From positions 124,001 through 188,000 of the forward strand of contig NZ_BSEV01000016.1 of assembly GCF_027922005.1 (NCBI RefSeq): a stretch of DNA of 64,000 nucleotides. Reading direction: 5' to 3'. The first letter of the stretch is position 1. Each line of letters starts with the position of its first letter. Both the position numbers and the translations under genes were made by a program. Source of the stretch: Streptosporangium carneum (GTDB lineage: Bacteria; Actinomycetota; Actinomycetes; Streptosporangiales; Streptosporangiaceae). The notes under the pieces are model-generated. The model had not been told where the DNA came from. It made no database searches and saw only the letters and a program-made list of their open reading frames with translations. Positions 54,685-63,965 of this stretch are shown piece by piece.

Positions 54685-56415
54685 TCAAGGCAACAACTGC
54701 TCCACCCAGACGACCTTGCCCTTCGGCGTCTGGCGGGAGCCCCAGCGGTGGGCGAGCCAGTTGATGAGATAGAGCCCGCGCCCGGTGTCGTCCTCACTGC
54801 CCGCCTCGCGCATGGCGGGCAGCACCGAGGAGCGGTCGGTCACCTCGCACACGAGCGTCGGGCCGCGCAGCAGACGCAGTCCGACGCTCCCCGAGCCGTG
54901 CTCGACCGCGTTGGCGACCAGCTCGCTGACCATGAGCTCGACGGTGTCCACGACCGCCTCTAGCCGCCACTCGTCGAGCGTGGCGCGCACGAAGGCGCGG
55001 GCCCGCGCCGCCGAGCGGGGGTCGGGAGGGAGCAGGAGGTCGACGACGTCGTCATCGCCCAGCTCACGCACCCTGGCCAGCAGGAGCGCGATGTCGTCGC
55101 GCTCGTGCCCGGGGCGCTGCGCGCCGATCGTCAGGTCGCAGAGCTCCTCCAGGTTCCTGCGCCCGCCCGCCAGCAGGTCGCGCACCATCCCGATGCCCTC
55201 GTCGATGTCCCGCTCCCGGCTCTCCACCAGGCCGTCGGTGTAGAAGGCGAGGATCGAGTCGTGCGGCAGCACCAGCTCGCGTCTCTCGAACGGCTCGTTG
55301 CCGATGCCCAGGGGGAGCCCGGACGGAAGCTCAAGCAGCTCGGTCTTGCCGTCCGGCCGGACGAGGATGGGGGGCACGTGCCCGGCGCAGGAGATCGCGC
55401 AGGCCCGAGTGACCGGGTCGTAGGTGGCGTACACGCAGGTCGCGATCTGGGTGGCGTCCAGGTCCTGGCTCATCCGGTTCAGCCGGAACAGCACCTCGGC
55501 GGGGCAGAGGTCGAGGCTGGCGAGCGTGCGGGCGGCCGTGCGGAGCTGGCCCATCGTCGCGGCCGCCCTGATGCCGTGCCCCATCACGTCGCCGACCACC
55601 AGGGCGACCCGGCAGCCCGGCAGCGGGATCACGTCGTACCAGTCGCCGCCGACCCCGACCAGGTCGCTCGCGGGCAGGTAGCGTGAGGCGATCGTCAGGC
55701 CGAGCGGCTGGTGGAGGTCGGCGGGAAGCAGACTGCTCTGCAGGGTCAGCGCGGTCCGGCGTTCGCGGTTGTAGAGCCTGGCGTTGTCGAGGCACACCGC
55801 GGTCCTGGCCGCCAGTTCCTCGGCGAGGCTCACGTCCTGGTCGTCGAACGGCTCGCTCTCGGGCTCGCGGGTGAAGATGACGAAGCCCAGCACCCGCCCC
55901 CGGGCCTTCAACGGCACCACCAGGAACGAGCTGCCCTCCAGCACCCTGGAGACCGACCCGCGCTTCCAGAAACGCCCGATCTCCTCCGAGGTCCTGCGGC
56001 CCAGACGTGGGTAGAGGATCGGGTTTCCGGTCGCCATGCACCTGGCGTACGGCGTCCACGACGCGTAGCTGACGACCTCGTCCACGGGGAAGGCGTCGGC
56101 GTACTCGTCCAGCGTCGCGCTGGACACGCCGACCGCGACCCGCTGCACCAGCACGGAGCCGTCGATGTTGCGCTGCGCGAACTCCCCTTCGGCCAGCAGC
56201 CGGTCCTGCACCAGGATGCCCGCCGCGTCCGCGAAGCGCGGCACGGCGACGTCCATCAGCTCCCTGCCGGTCTCGAACATGTCCAGCGTGCTGCCGATCC
56301 GCTTGCTCGCCGCGTTGAGCAGCGAGAGCTGTTCGTGCATGGTGGCCGGACTGCTCATCCTGGGCGCGGACGAAGCCGGGTCCTTGGCGACGAAACGGCG
56401 GTTCACTCGCTCCAC
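54685..56415 (-). CDS. GAF-SpoIIE phosphatase-HATPase fusion protein
   Basis: A 576-aa signalling protein. Residues about 30-210 are a GAF sensor, 225-430 a SpoIIE-type phosphatase (VGGDWYDVIPLPG, VVGDVMGHG, CAGHVPPIL, FYTDGLVESR, RDDIALLLARV), and the last 120 residues an RsbW-like ATPase (ELMVSELVANAVEHG, DDTGRGLYLI). This three-part plan is common in Streptomyces-type genomes for sigma-factor control by phospho-switches, with kinase-like anti-sigma and phosphatase parts in one chain. GTG start at 56415; an ATG near residue 20 is also possible. No adjacent sigma gene. Confidence 0.9.
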   Translation of the reverse strand: MERVNRRFVAKDPASSAPRMSSPATMHEQLSLLNAASKRIGSTLDMFETGRELMDVAVPRFADAAGILVQDRLLAEGEFAQRNIDGSVLVQRVAVGVSSATLDEYADAFPVDEVVSYASWTPYARCMATGNPILYPRLGRRTSEEIGRFWKRGSVSRVLEGSSFLVVPLKARGRVLGFVIFTREPESEPFDDQDVSLAEELAARTAVCLDNARLYNRERRTALTLQSSLLPADLHQPLGLTIASRYLPASDLVGVGGDWYDVIPLPGCRVALVVGDVMGHGIRAAATMGQLRTAARTLASLDLCPAEVLFRLNRMSQDLDATQIATCVYATYDPVTRACAISCAGHVPPILVRPDGKTELLELPSGLPLGIGNEPFERRELVLPHDSILAFYTDGLVESRERDIDEGIGMVRDLLAGGRRNLEELCDLTIGAQRPGHERDDIALLLARVRELGDDDVVDLLLPPDPRSAARARAFVRATLDEWRLEAVVDTVELMVSELVANAVEHGSGSVGLRLLRGPTLVCEVTDRSSVLPAMREAGSEDDTGRGLYLINWLAHRWGSRQTPKGKVVWVEQLLP

Positions 56416-56742
56416 CGGAGACTCGGGGCGTGACGCCCGCAGGCGGCGGAGGCGAGGGTTCCGGCGCGGGCGCGGGCGCCGTCACGGCAGGAGGCCGCCG
56501 GGCCCGAGCGGCAGGGGCGGCCGCTCGCCCAGCCGATGATGACGCCGTCGAACCCCGCCACGTTCCCTCCGGTGCGACTTGACTGCCATTCATGGAGAAT
56601 CGTAAAGAACGATCTATATCAGGGATCCACGTTTAACATAGATTTCTTGATATTTCTCCGCAGCGTAGGCCCGGTGCTCGGAGCCTATCCGCCCGGGTGC
56701 CGCCGAGGACACACCCGGCGCCCCGACAGGGCCGGGTGGCGC
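56416..56742. other. 327-bp gap with AT-rich promoter-like stretch
   Basis: No gene is seen. Bases 56580-56660 are AT-rich, in contrast to their surroundings, and lie upstream of the SpoIIE fusion gene; a TGATATAGAT on the minus strand could be an extended -10. The remainder is GC-rich leader and the end of trpB2. Confidence 0.4.
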
Positions 56743-58110
56743 CTACGTCCCGGGCAGCCGAGCCAGCTCGGCCAGCGCCGTGTCGATCCGGTCGCGCGGC
56801 AACGCGAGATCCTCCATCTGCCCGGACAGATAGCGGTCGTAGGCACCCAGGTCGAAGTGGCCGTGCCCGCACAACGCGGTCAGCAGGACCTTCGACTCGC
56901 CGGCCTCCCGGCAGCGCAGCGCCTCGGCGACGGTCTCGGCCAGCGCGTGGGCGGGCTCGGGCGCCGGGAGGATCCCCTCGGTCCTCGCGAACCGCACGGC
57001 CGCCTCGAAGCACTCGGTCTGTCCCTTGGCCACCGCCTCGAACATCCCCAGCTCGTACATGTGCGACAGCAGCGGAGACATGCCGTGGTAGCGCAGGCCG
57101 CCCGCGTGGATCGGGTCGGGCACGAAACCGTGGCCGAGCGTGCGCATCTTCAGCAGCGGGGTGAGACCGGCCGTGTCGCCGAAGTCGTAGGCGTAGACGC
57201 CCCTGGTGAGTGAGGGACAGGCCTCGGGCTCGACCGCCCTGAGCACCGGGTCCATCCGCCCCGCCAGCTTCTCCCGCAGGAACGGGAAGGCCAGCCCCGC
57301 GAAGTTGGAGCCGCCGCCCGTGCAGCCCACGATCACGTCCGGCGTCTCGCCGAGCGAGGCCAGCTGCTCCAGCGCCTCCTCGCCGATCACCGTCTGGTGG
57401 AGCAGCACGTGGTTCAGCACGCTGCCGAGCGCGTAGCGGGTGTCCTGCGCGGCCCCCGCCGCCTCCACGGCCTCGCTGATGGCGATGCCGAGGCTTCCGG
57501 GGGAGTCAGGGGTCTCCTCCAGGACCTTCCTGCCCGCCCCGGTGACCGGGGACGGGCTGGCGTGCACGGTCGCGCCGTACACCCGCATCAGGCTCGCGCG
57601 GTGCGGTTTCTGGTCATAGGAGGCGCGGACCATCCAGATCTCGCACTCGAGGCCGTACTGCGCGCACGCGAAGGCCAGCGCGGAGCCCCACTGACCCGCC
57701 CCCGTCTCCGTGGTGAGCCGCCTGACGCCCTCCCGCGCGTTGTAGTAGGTCTGCGGGACGGCGGTGTTCGGCTTGTGCGAGCCCGAGGGGGAGCCGCCCT
57801 CGTACTTGTAGTAGATCCTCGCGGGGGTGTCGAGGGCGCGCTCCAGCCTGCGGGCGCGAACCAGCGGGGTCGGCCGCCAGAGCCGGTAGACGTCGCGGAC
57901 GCTCGGGGGGATCGGGACGAACCGATCGGCGCCGACCTCCTGGCCGATCAGCTCCGTCGGGAAGAGCGGCGCGAGGTCGTCCGGCCCGACCGGACGACAG
58001 GTGCCCGGATGCAGGGGCGGCGGCGGAGGCACCGGCAGGTCGGCCACGATGTTGTACCAGTTGCGCGGGATGCGTGACTCGTCGAGCAGGACGCGGGTGG
58101 CTTCGTTCAT
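56743..58110 (-). CDS. trpB2: Tryptophan synthase beta subunit homologue TrpB2
   Basis: A 455-aa PLP enzyme of the TrpB2 branch (TIGR01415). The start region (ATRVLLDESRIPRNWYNIVADLP) is typical of TrpB2, the PLP lysine is in GSHKPNTA, and CTGGGSNF binds phosphate of PLP. TrpB2 condenses indole and serine, often as a stand-alone enzyme; other amino acid synthase roles have been suggested. There is no trpA beside it. Single gene. Confidence 0.9.
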   Translation of the reverse strand: MNEATRVLLDESRIPRNWYNIVADLPVPPPPPLHPGTCRPVGPDDLAPLFPTELIGQEVGADRFVPIPPSVRDVYRLWRPTPLVRARRLERALDTPARIYYKYEGGSPSGSHKPNTAVPQTYYNAREGVRRLTTETGAGQWGSALAFACAQYGLECEIWMVRASYDQKPHRASLMRVYGATVHASPSPVTGAGRKVLEETPDSPGSLGIAISEAVEAAGAAQDTRYALGSVLNHVLLHQTVIGEEALEQLASLGETPDVIVGCTGGGSNFAGLAFPFLREKLAGRMDPVLRAVEPEACPSLTRGVYAYDFGDTAGLTPLLKMRTLGHGFVPDPIHAGGLRYHGMSPLLSHMYELGMFEAVAKGQTECFEAAVRFARTEGILPAPEPAHALAETVAEALRCREAGESKVLLTALCGHGHFDLGAYDRYLSGQMEDLALPRDRIDTALAELARLPGT

Positions 58111-58289
58111 CGTGCGCCTCCACGGATCGGTTCCATCCAGTGTCGGTCCCGTCGCCGTCCGTGGTCCACGGCTTTGCCGTCTCCGTCCGACGCGCCCCGC
58201 GTCGCCGCCCGCGCAGGACCCGGGCGGCGGGCGCGGAGAACCCTCGGGCGCGCCGCGGGCACGAAAGATCGGAAAGTTTTCCCGGCAAC

Positions 58290-58330
58290 CGAAAGGCCAG
58301 GCCCCCCATATGGGGTGACCTGGCCTTTCG
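58290..58330. terminator. Terminator of tRNA-Gly
   Basis: CGAAAGGCCAGG (58290-58301) and CCTGGCCTTTCG (58319-58330) are perfect 12-bp arms; the interior also pairs (CCCC/GGGG around ATAT). It lies 8 nt past the tRNA on the minus strand and may also block trpB2-ward readthrough. Confidence 0.7.
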
Positions 58331-58337
58331 TCATCTG

Positions 58338-58408
58338 AGCGGACGACGGGAATCGAACCCGCGTAGCCAGTTTGGAAGACTGGGGCTCTACCATTGAGCT
58401 ACGTCCGC
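58338..58408 (-). tRNA. tRNA-Gly (anticodon TCC)
   Basis: The minus strand folds as a cloverleaf: acceptor GCGGACG/CGTCCGC, D arm GCTC-GAGC, anticodon arm CCAGT-CTTCCAA-ACTGG with anticodon TCC, and T arm GCGGG-TTCGATT-CCCGT, with discriminator T. The CCA end is not encoded. It decodes GGA and GGG. Confidence 0.95.
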
Positions 58409-58496
58409 GCGAGCCGGTGTCAGTCTGGTCTAGACTTCATCCGGTCGTCAGGGCGTAATCGTACCGGAGATCCGGAGCGTGCGCGCACCCGACGGA

Positions 58497-58570
58497 CGGG
58501 GTGTGGCGCAGTTTGGTAGCGCACCTGCTTTGGGAGCAGGGGGCCGCAGGTTCAAATCCTGTCACCCCGA
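58497..58570 (+). tRNA. tRNA-Pro (anticodon TGG)
   Basis: Acceptor stem CGGGGTG/CACCCCG, D arm with GCGC-AGTTTGGTA-GCGC, anticodon loop with TGG between CCTGC and GCAGG, and T arm with TTCAAAT. Discriminator A at 58570. It decodes CCA and CCG. Confidence 0.95.
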
Positions 58571-58588
58571 CGCGAGAACACCAGGTAG

Positions 58589-58622
58589 AGGGCCGTTTCC
58601 CTTCGGGGAGGCGGCCCTTTCC
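58589..58622 (+). terminator. Terminator of tRNA-Pro
   Basis: AGGGCCG (58589-58595) pairs with CGGCCCT (58612-58618), with an inner TTCCC-TTCG-GGGAG stem, followed by TTTCC. Confidence 0.65.
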
Positions 58623-59140
58623 GCCTTCTGGGCGACGGATCGCGTGACCACGGTTCCCGGGTGACCTCCGCGGATCCCGTCTCGCCGAACCCGTCGGTGA
58701 GGATCCGGTCCGTCGCCGCGGTCCCGCCTCGGCGGACGGGACGGATTCGCTGGAGGCGGACGGTTTCCGGCACGGCCGTGCCGAGGCGGCCGGCCGACCG
58801 GGAGATCTCCTTCGACGGAACGCCGTTGTCCGGCAGCGGTGACCGAAGCTGTGACGCGACTCACATGGGCTCCGCTCCGCCGCGTTCGCCTCTTCGGCCT
58901 CCTCGGGACGTCGCGGAGGTCGCGCCGAGGTGAATCGTCACGGCCCCCGTGCGCCGCTTTCCCGGAGATCCCCTCGCCGGAGTCTTGGACACCGGCGCCG
59001 CCGCGTCCGTCGTCGTCGCCCTCACCGGACGACAGGGCGCCCGTGCTGTGGCGAGGAGCGGCCGGTGCGGCGCCTCGTCGGTCCGGGCCGCGGCGTCATG
59101 GGCAGGGGACAGGCCGGGCGCGGCGGTGTGCGGTGTGCGG
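58623..59140. other. Stretch without a supportable gene
   Basis: Several overlapping open frames exist on both strands, as expected at this GC content, but none has a start with SD, a recognisable domain or clear codon bias. I see no RNA or repeat in it. Confidence 0.5.
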
Positions 59141-59326
59141 TCAGAAGCTCGACGCCGAGTCGGAGCCGCTGTCGTAGCTCCGGCCTTCGACGTCGGCGGT
59201 GAAGAGATCCTGGTGGGGGGAGGAGAGTCCCTGCCCCGGTCGCGGCTGTGAGCGGCGGAGGCGGCGCTGCCGCATGAAGCGTCTCTTGGCGAGGATCGCC
59301 TTGAGTCGTCGACGTAAGCGTCTCAT
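59141..59326 (-). CDS. Possible small basic protein, 61 aa
   Basis: The ORF begins MRRLRRRLKAILAKRRFM, an arginine-rich helix, and ends in a polar Ser/Asp tail. The ATG follows the palindrome GATCTAGATC (59329-59338); the nearest SD-like GGTGAGG is too far away. It may be a real nucleic-acid-binding peptide or a chance frame. No family recognised. Confidence 0.3.
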   Translation of the reverse strand: MRRLRRRLKAILAKRRFMRQRRLRRSQPRPGQGLSSPHQDLFTADVEGRSYDSGSDSASSF

Positions 59327-59540
59327 GATCTAGATCTACCTCACCTGAGCAGATCATGGACGGTGATCCCCGGCGGGGCGGTGGGAGGCCCGCACGGAGC
59401 CGGCCGAGGTGCGGGCGCGGCGTCCGGAGACGCTGAACGCGGCCTTCCGCGGCGGGGAAGCCGTCCGGGCGCTCGGCCGTCGGGCGTGGCCTCGTGGCAG
59501 GCCAGAAAAGGGGCGCCCGGATCAGGAGGTGCCGCTGAAA

Positions 59541-60050
59541 TCAGGGGGTGCCGCTGAAAAGGGCCCAGACGGCCTTGCCGCCGCGGTTGAGGTGGTCCCA
59601 GCCCCAGCACTTGCTGTAGGTCTCCACGATGTAGAGCCCGCGGCCGTTCTCGGAGATGAAGTCCGGCTCCTTGGGGGTGGGGACCTCGTCGCTGGGGTCG
59701 GCCACGGCCAGGAGCACGTGGGGGGACAGGTGCAGGAGCACCAGGGTGATCGGGTTGGTCTCGAGCTTGCTGGGCGGACACAGCGCGTAACGGACCGCGT
59801 TGGTCACCAGTTCCGAGACCACCAGCGCCGCGTCGTCGCTCAGCTCGGACAGGCCCCAGTCCCGGAGGGTCGACCGGGTCACGTCCCGGGCGGTCTTCAC
59901 CGAGTCGGCCTGGCGTGGCAGTGGGCACGCCGTGGCGTCGGAGTGGTCGGCCGCGAGAAGCTCGTCGAAGCTCACCTCGCGAGTCGCCTGCAGGTAGCCG
60001 GCAGCCGATTGTGGCTCCTCCACCATCCTGCCGGTACCTCCCGCTGTCAT
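59541..60050 (-). CDS. Anti-sigma-type histidine-kinase-like ATPase
   Basis: A 169-aa RsbW-like protein with the GHKL ATPase boxes: SELVTNAVRYAL (N box) and SENGRGLYIVE (G box). The first 50 residues are polar and variable. Such proteins in actinomycetes usually sit beside an XRE/DUF5753 regulator and affect antibiotic production or development, and that regulator is indeed divergent here. The ATG at 60050 follows GGAGACTCACG. Confidence 0.85.
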   Translation of the reverse strand: MTAGGTGRMVEEPQSAAGYLQATREVSFDELLAADHSDATACPLPRQADSVKTARDVTRSTLRDWGLSELSDDAALVVSELVTNAVRYALCPPSKLETNPITLVLLHLSPHVLLAVADPSDEVPTPKEPDFISENGRGLYIVETYSKCWGWDHLNRGGKAVWALFSGTP

Positions 60051-60154
60051 CGTGAGTCTCCGTGCCGGTTGTGAGTTTTCAGAGCTTGTGCACCATAAGC
60101 CCAATATGCACTAGGCCATCATGGGTCACCGGCACGTCTGCTGCAAGACCCAAA

Positions 60155-60164
60155 TGCACGTGCA
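60155..60164. promoter_or_regulatory. TGCACGTGCA palindrome in the XRE/ATPase divergent region
   Basis: A perfect 10-bp palindrome amid several further TGCA-containing words (for example ATGTGCAGC) in the 243-bp divergent gap. It is a candidate operator for the XRE regulator. Confidence 0.35.
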
Positions 60165-60293
60165 GTTGCAATGTGCAGCAGCATGGGCGGTTACAACGGG
60201 AGATTGGCGAACCGGACACGGGGTTGAGACCTTGTCACGACGGCTGGAAGTGGTGACACTGTGTGCGCTGGCCCAAGTACAGAGGGAGGCGAA

Positions 60294-61160
60294 GTGACGC
60301 AGGTTCAGCCGGGCTCGGGTCCCACAGCTCTGCGAATTCTCTTGGGCTCCCAACTGCGCCGGCTCCGCGAGGCCAGGGGGCTGTCGCGAGAGGAGGCGGG
60401 CCACCTGATCAGGGGCTCCGAATCCAAGATAAGCAGGATGGAGCTCGGCAGGGTCGGCCTCAGGGAGCGCGACGTCGCGGACCTGCTCACCTTCTACGGA
60501 GTCGAGGACGAGGAAGCCCGCTCCGCGATCATGGACCTGCTGCTCAGGGCGAACGAGCCGGGCTGGTGGCACCGCTTCAACGACCTGCTGCCCTCGTGGT
60601 TCCAGACCTATGTCGGCCTGGAGGAGGCGGCGTCCCGGATCCGCACCTACGAGGTGCAGTTCGTGCCCGGCCTGCTCCAGACGAAGGAGTACGCCCGGGC
60701 CGTCATCACCGCGGGAAGCGCGGGGATCTCCCCCGAGGAGATCGCCCGCCGCGTCGACCTGCGGATGCAGCGCCAGCAGGTTCTCGAGCGGTCGGACGGC
60801 CCCTTCTTCTGGGCGGTGATCGACGAGGCCGCGCTGCGCCGTCCCATCGGCGGGGCGGAGGTGACGCGGGCGCAGCTGGAGCATCTGCTCGACCTCATGC
60901 GCCAGCCCAACATCACGATTCAGGTCATGCCGTTCAGCTTCGGCGGTCACAGCGCGGAGGGCGGGGCCTTCAGCGTGCTGCGCTTCCAGGACAGCGAGCT
61001 TCCGGACGTGGTCTACGTCGAACAGCTCGCCAGCGCCCTCTATCTGGACAAACGCGAAGAGGTCGACCGCTACAGCGAGGTCATGGAGCGACTGTGCGCG
61101 GTCAGCACCACTCCGGGGGAGACGACTGACATCCTCCGCCGAATCATCAAAGAGAACTGA
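60294..61160 (+). CDS. XRE-family regulator with DUF5753 domain
   Basis: A 288-aa regulator. The N-terminal HTH is QLRRLREARGLSREEAGHLIRGSESKISRMELGR; the C-terminal two thirds are DUF5753 (YVGLEEAASRIRTYEVQFVPGLLQTKEYARAVI). This pairing is a hallmark of filamentous actinomycetes, where it controls development or secondary metabolism, often with a DUF397 protein and an RsbW-like ATPase. The ATPase is divergent; no DUF397 gene is next to it. GTG start with GGGAGG upstream. Confidence 0.92.
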   Translation: MTQVQPGSGPTALRILLGSQLRRLREARGLSREEAGHLIRGSESKISRMELGRVGLRERDVADLLTFYGVEDEEARSAIMDLLLRANEPGWWHRFNDLLPSWFQTYVGLEEAASRIRTYEVQFVPGLLQTKEYARAVITAGSAGISPEEIARRVDLRMQRQQVLERSDGPFFWAVIDEAALRRPIGGAEVTRAQLEHLLDLMRQPNITIQVMPFSFGGHSAEGGAFSVLRFQDSELPDVVYVEQLASALYLDKREEVDRYSEVMERLCAVSTTPGETTDILRRIIKEN

Positions 61161-61368
61161 ACAAGCGCCGGTCGCTCCGAGGTGCGGGTCTGCCCTAGAC
61201 TGGCCAGCGGCGCTGGACACCCGCCACAGCGGAGCATGCCCTGATCTTGCATTTCTGGGCGGCTGTGCCCGGTGCCGCTCATGTGGGCGCGGCGCGCGAG
61301 CTTGCCGCGGTAGCCGTACGACTTGACGCGCCCGCGATCACTCGAAGCTTGATCAAGGAGACCACCCC

Positions 61369-62790
61369 GTGAAGACCGCTGTCGAGGAGCTCAGCCCGAC
61401 CCGGGTCAAGCTCACTGTCGAGGTGCCGTTCGAGGAGCTCGGCGAGAGCCTGCAGGCGGCGTACAAGAAGGTCGCGCAGCAGGTGCGCGTCCCCGGCTTC
61501 CGCCCCGGCAAGGTTCCGGCCCGGATCATCGAGCAGCGCTTCGGCCGCGCGGTGGTGCTGGAGGAGACCCTCAACGACGCGGTGCCGAAGCTGTACGGCC
61601 AGGCCGTCGACGAGAGCGACATCTTCCCGGTCAGCCAGCCGAACATCGAGGTCACCAAGATCGATGACGGTGAGCAGGTCGAGTTCACCGCCGAGGTGGA
61701 CGTCCGCCCGAACTTCGACGTTCCCGACTACGAGGGCATCGAGGTCACCGTCCCGGTCGCCGAGGTGGCCGACGAGGACGTCGAGGCCCAGCTGAACGGC
61801 CTGCGCCAGCGTTTCGCGACGCTGACCGGCGTCGAGCGCGCCGCCGCCAACGGCGACTACGTCGTCATGGACCTGGCCGCCGCGATCGACGGTGTGAACA
61901 TCGAGGAGCAGCAGGCCAACGACGTCTCCTACGAGGTCGGCGCAGGCTCGGTGCTGCAGGGCCTGGACGACGCGCTGGCCGGCATGTCCGCCGGTGACGT
62001 CAAGGAGTTCACCACCAGCCTGGTCGGCGGCGAGAACGCCGGCGAGGAGGCCGTGGTGACCATCACGATCAAGAGCGTCAAGGAGAAGGTCCTCCCCGAG
62101 CTCGACGACGAGTTCGCCCAGCTGGCCAGCGAGTTCGACACCCTCGACGAGCTCAAGGACAGCGTGCGCGAGCAGGTTCGCCGCACCAAGCTGATCGACC
62201 AGGTCGTCCAGGCCAGGGAGAACGCCCTGGACGCCCTCCTCGCCAAGATCGAGATTCCGATCCCGGAGAGCGCCTTCAAGGCCGAGGTCGACAACCGCAA
62301 GCACAACCTCGAGCACCAGATCGCCGAGAGCGGCCTGAGCAAGGAGGCGTACTTCCGCCTCTACCAGACCACCGAGGAAGAGCGTTACGCCGAGTTCGAC
62401 GAGAGCGCGGCCAAGGCGATCAAGACCGGCTTCGTGCTCGACAAGATCGTCAGGGCCGAGGAGCTGGGCGTCAGCGAGCAGGAGCTGACCGACTTCGTGG
62501 TGCGCCGCGCCATGCAGATGAACGTCGCCCCCAACACGCTCGCCCAGCACCTGGCCGACAACGACCAGCTCACGCTGGCGATGGTCGAGATCGTCCGTGA
62601 CAAGGCCAAGAGCGTCGTGGGCGACGCCGCCAAGGTGACCGACGAGGCCGGCCAGGAGGTCGACCTCAAGGCCATCTACAGCGAGATCAACGGCGAGCCG
62701 GTCGTCGAGGAGCCCGCGGAGGGCGAGGCCGCCGCGGAGGAGACCGCCGGTGACGAGGCCGCCAAGGCCGACGACGAGGCCGCCAAGTAG
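61369..62790 (+). CDS. tig: Trigger factor, ribosome-associated chaperone and prolyl isomerase
   Basis: A 473-aa chaperone that meets nascent chains at the ribosome exit. The ribosome-binding domain contains the signature GFRPGKVP; a PPIase-like domain follows near residues 155-240 (NGDYVVMDLAAAIDG), then the helical C-terminal arms. The tail is extremely Glu/Ala-rich (AEGEAAAEETAGDEAA). AAGGAG precedes the GTG by 8 nt. It is followed by a strong terminator and then the clp genes, as in other actinobacteria. Confidence 0.97.
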   Translation: MKTAVEELSPTRVKLTVEVPFEELGESLQAAYKKVAQQVRVPGFRPGKVPARIIEQRFGRAVVLEETLNDAVPKLYGQAVDESDIFPVSQPNIEVTKIDDGEQVEFTAEVDVRPNFDVPDYEGIEVTVPVAEVADEDVEAQLNGLRQRFATLTGVERAAANGDYVVMDLAAAIDGVNIEEQQANDVSYEVGAGSVLQGLDDALAGMSAGDVKEFTTSLVGGENAGEEAVVTITIKSVKEKVLPELDDEFAQLASEFDTLDELKDSVREQVRRTKLIDQVVQARENALDALLAKIEIPIPESAFKAEVDNRKHNLEHQIAESGLSKEAYFRLYQTTEEERYAEFDESAAKAIKTGFVLDKIVRAEELGVSEQELTDFVVRRAMQMNVAPNTLAQHLADNDQLTLAMVEIVRDKAKSVVGDAAKVTDEAGQEVDLKAIYSEINGEPVVEEPAEGEAAAEETAGDEAAKADDEAAK

Positions 62791-62806
62791 GCCCCGACGA
62801 GACGCA

Positions 62807-62853
62807 CACGACGCCTCCGCCGTGCACGCACGGCGGAGGCGTCGTGCTTTTTT
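62807..62853 (+). terminator. Strong intrinsic terminator of tig
   Basis: 18-bp perfect arms (62807-62824 and 62829-62846, beginning CACGACGCCTCCG) with a 4-nt loop, followed by CTTTTTT. The clearest Rho-independent terminator in the window. Confidence 0.92.
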
Positions 62854-62896
62854 CGCCCTCTCCCGGCGGGATCCCGTGACCTCCCCGCCGGAGTCC

Positions 62897-62976
62897 CCAC
62901 GCTCCCGCGGGAATTCGCCGCGGGAATCTCGACGCTCCCGCGGGAATCCCGACGCTCCCGCGGGAATTTCGACGCC
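62897..62976. repeat. Tandem 20-bp repeats containing CCCGCGGG
   Basis: CGACGCTCCCGCGGGAATYY is repeated exactly at a 20-bp period (about 62930-62970), with imperfect copies to the left. Each unit has the palindrome CCCGCGGG followed by AAT. It lies between tig and clpP. Function unknown. Confidence 0.6.
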
Positions 62977-63206
62977 ACGCCACCAGCGGGGCTGAGCGCC
63001 CTCGTGAGCGGGGGCGGGCGGCGGTTCGGGCCATTGGCGCCGGGTCAGGGCCTCACGGGCCGGAGACCAGGTCTGTGAGGCCCTCGGGGGCGTTCCGCGC
63101 TTCGCGCGCCGTCCGCCGCCGACACGCCGGGCGTCGTCGGCGCCCCGGACGCGGCAAGCCGGTCGTGGACGTGCTCGAAGGGGCTCGGAGCGCGCCGGGG
63201 AGCATG

Positions 63207-63220
63207 CGCCGTCAGCGAAC
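63207..63220. promoter_or_regulatory. Possible ClgR-type site upstream of clpP
   Basis: CGCCGTCAGCGAAC partly matches the ClgR consensus (CGCYNANRGCGWW) that activates clp genes in actinobacteria. One central position disagrees. It lies about 90 bp before the clpP start. Confidence 0.3.
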
Positions 63221-63308
63221 AGCACGTGGAGGGGGCATGTCCGGTAGGCGGCGCGCGTTAAGGTCACAAGCAAAGCCAATCGATTACGACGCATCGGAAG
63301 GTGACGCT

Positions 63309-63953
63309 GTGACCAGCCCGCCGACCTTCTACCAGCCGACCGGCTCCGGGCCCGAGTCGATGAGCCAGCCGAACGGCTCGTTCAGGCTCGAAGACCAGCT
63401 CTACCAGCGGCTGCTGCGTGAGCGCATCATCGTGCTGGGCACCCAGGTCAACGACGAGATCGCCAACCGAATCTGCGCCGAGCTGCTGCTGCTCGCCGCG
63501 GACGATCCCGACAGGGACATCTGGCTCTACATCAACTCGCCAGGCGGATCGGTGACCGCCGGTATGGCGATTTACGACATGATGGAATATGTGCCTAACG
63601 ATGTGTGCACGGTCGCGATGGGCCTGGCCGCTTCCATGGGTCAGTTCCTGCTCTGCGCCGGCGAGCGGGGCAAGCGTTACGCCCTGCCGCACGCCCGCAT
63701 CATGATGCACCAGCCGTCCGGAGGCATCGGCGGCACCGCCGCCGACATCGCCATCCAGGCGGAGCAGATGCTCTACGTCAAGAAGACTCTTGCGGAGCGC
63801 ATCGCCTTCCACACCGGCCAGCCGCTCGAGCAGATCGAGACCGACTCCGACCGGGACCGCTGGTTCACGGCCGAGGAGGCCAAGGACTACGGGTTCATCG
63901 ATCAGGTCGTGCGCAGCGCTCGGCAGGTGCCCTCCACGGGCGCCGTCTCCTGA
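63309..63953 (+). CDS. clpP: ATP-dependent Clp protease proteolytic subunit
   Basis: A 214-aa serine protease subunit that forms the ClpP barrel. The catalytic Ser is in [11 protein letters not shown], His in RIMMHQPSG and the Asp near [25 protein letters not shown] is the family core. GTG start preceded by GGAAGGTG. The next ORF starts 12 nt later and is probably the second clpP, so both make a mixed ClpP1P2 complex, as in mycobacteria and Streptomyces. Confidence 0.96.
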   Translation: MTSPPTFYQPTGSGPESMSQPNGSFRLEDQLYQRLLRERIIVLGTQVNDEIANRICAELLLLAADDPDRDIWLYINSPGGSVTAGMAIYDMMEYVPNDVCTVAMGLAASMGQFLLCAGERGKRYALPHARIMMHQPSGGIGGTAADIAIQAEQMLYVKKTLAERIAFHTGQPLEQIETDSDRDRWFTAEEAKDYGFIDQVVRSARQVPSTGAVS

Positions 63954-63965
63954 AGGGGCAAAAGG

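Noticed and set aside
58949-59251. A 100-codon plus-strand frame (GVLDTGAAASVVV...)
   Set aside because: No SD or promoter, no domain, and equal openness in other frames; left as non-coding.
61279-63294. A 671-codon minus-strand frame across tig
   Set aside because: Shadow of tig; leucine/glycine-rich low-complexity translation and it runs through the tig terminator.
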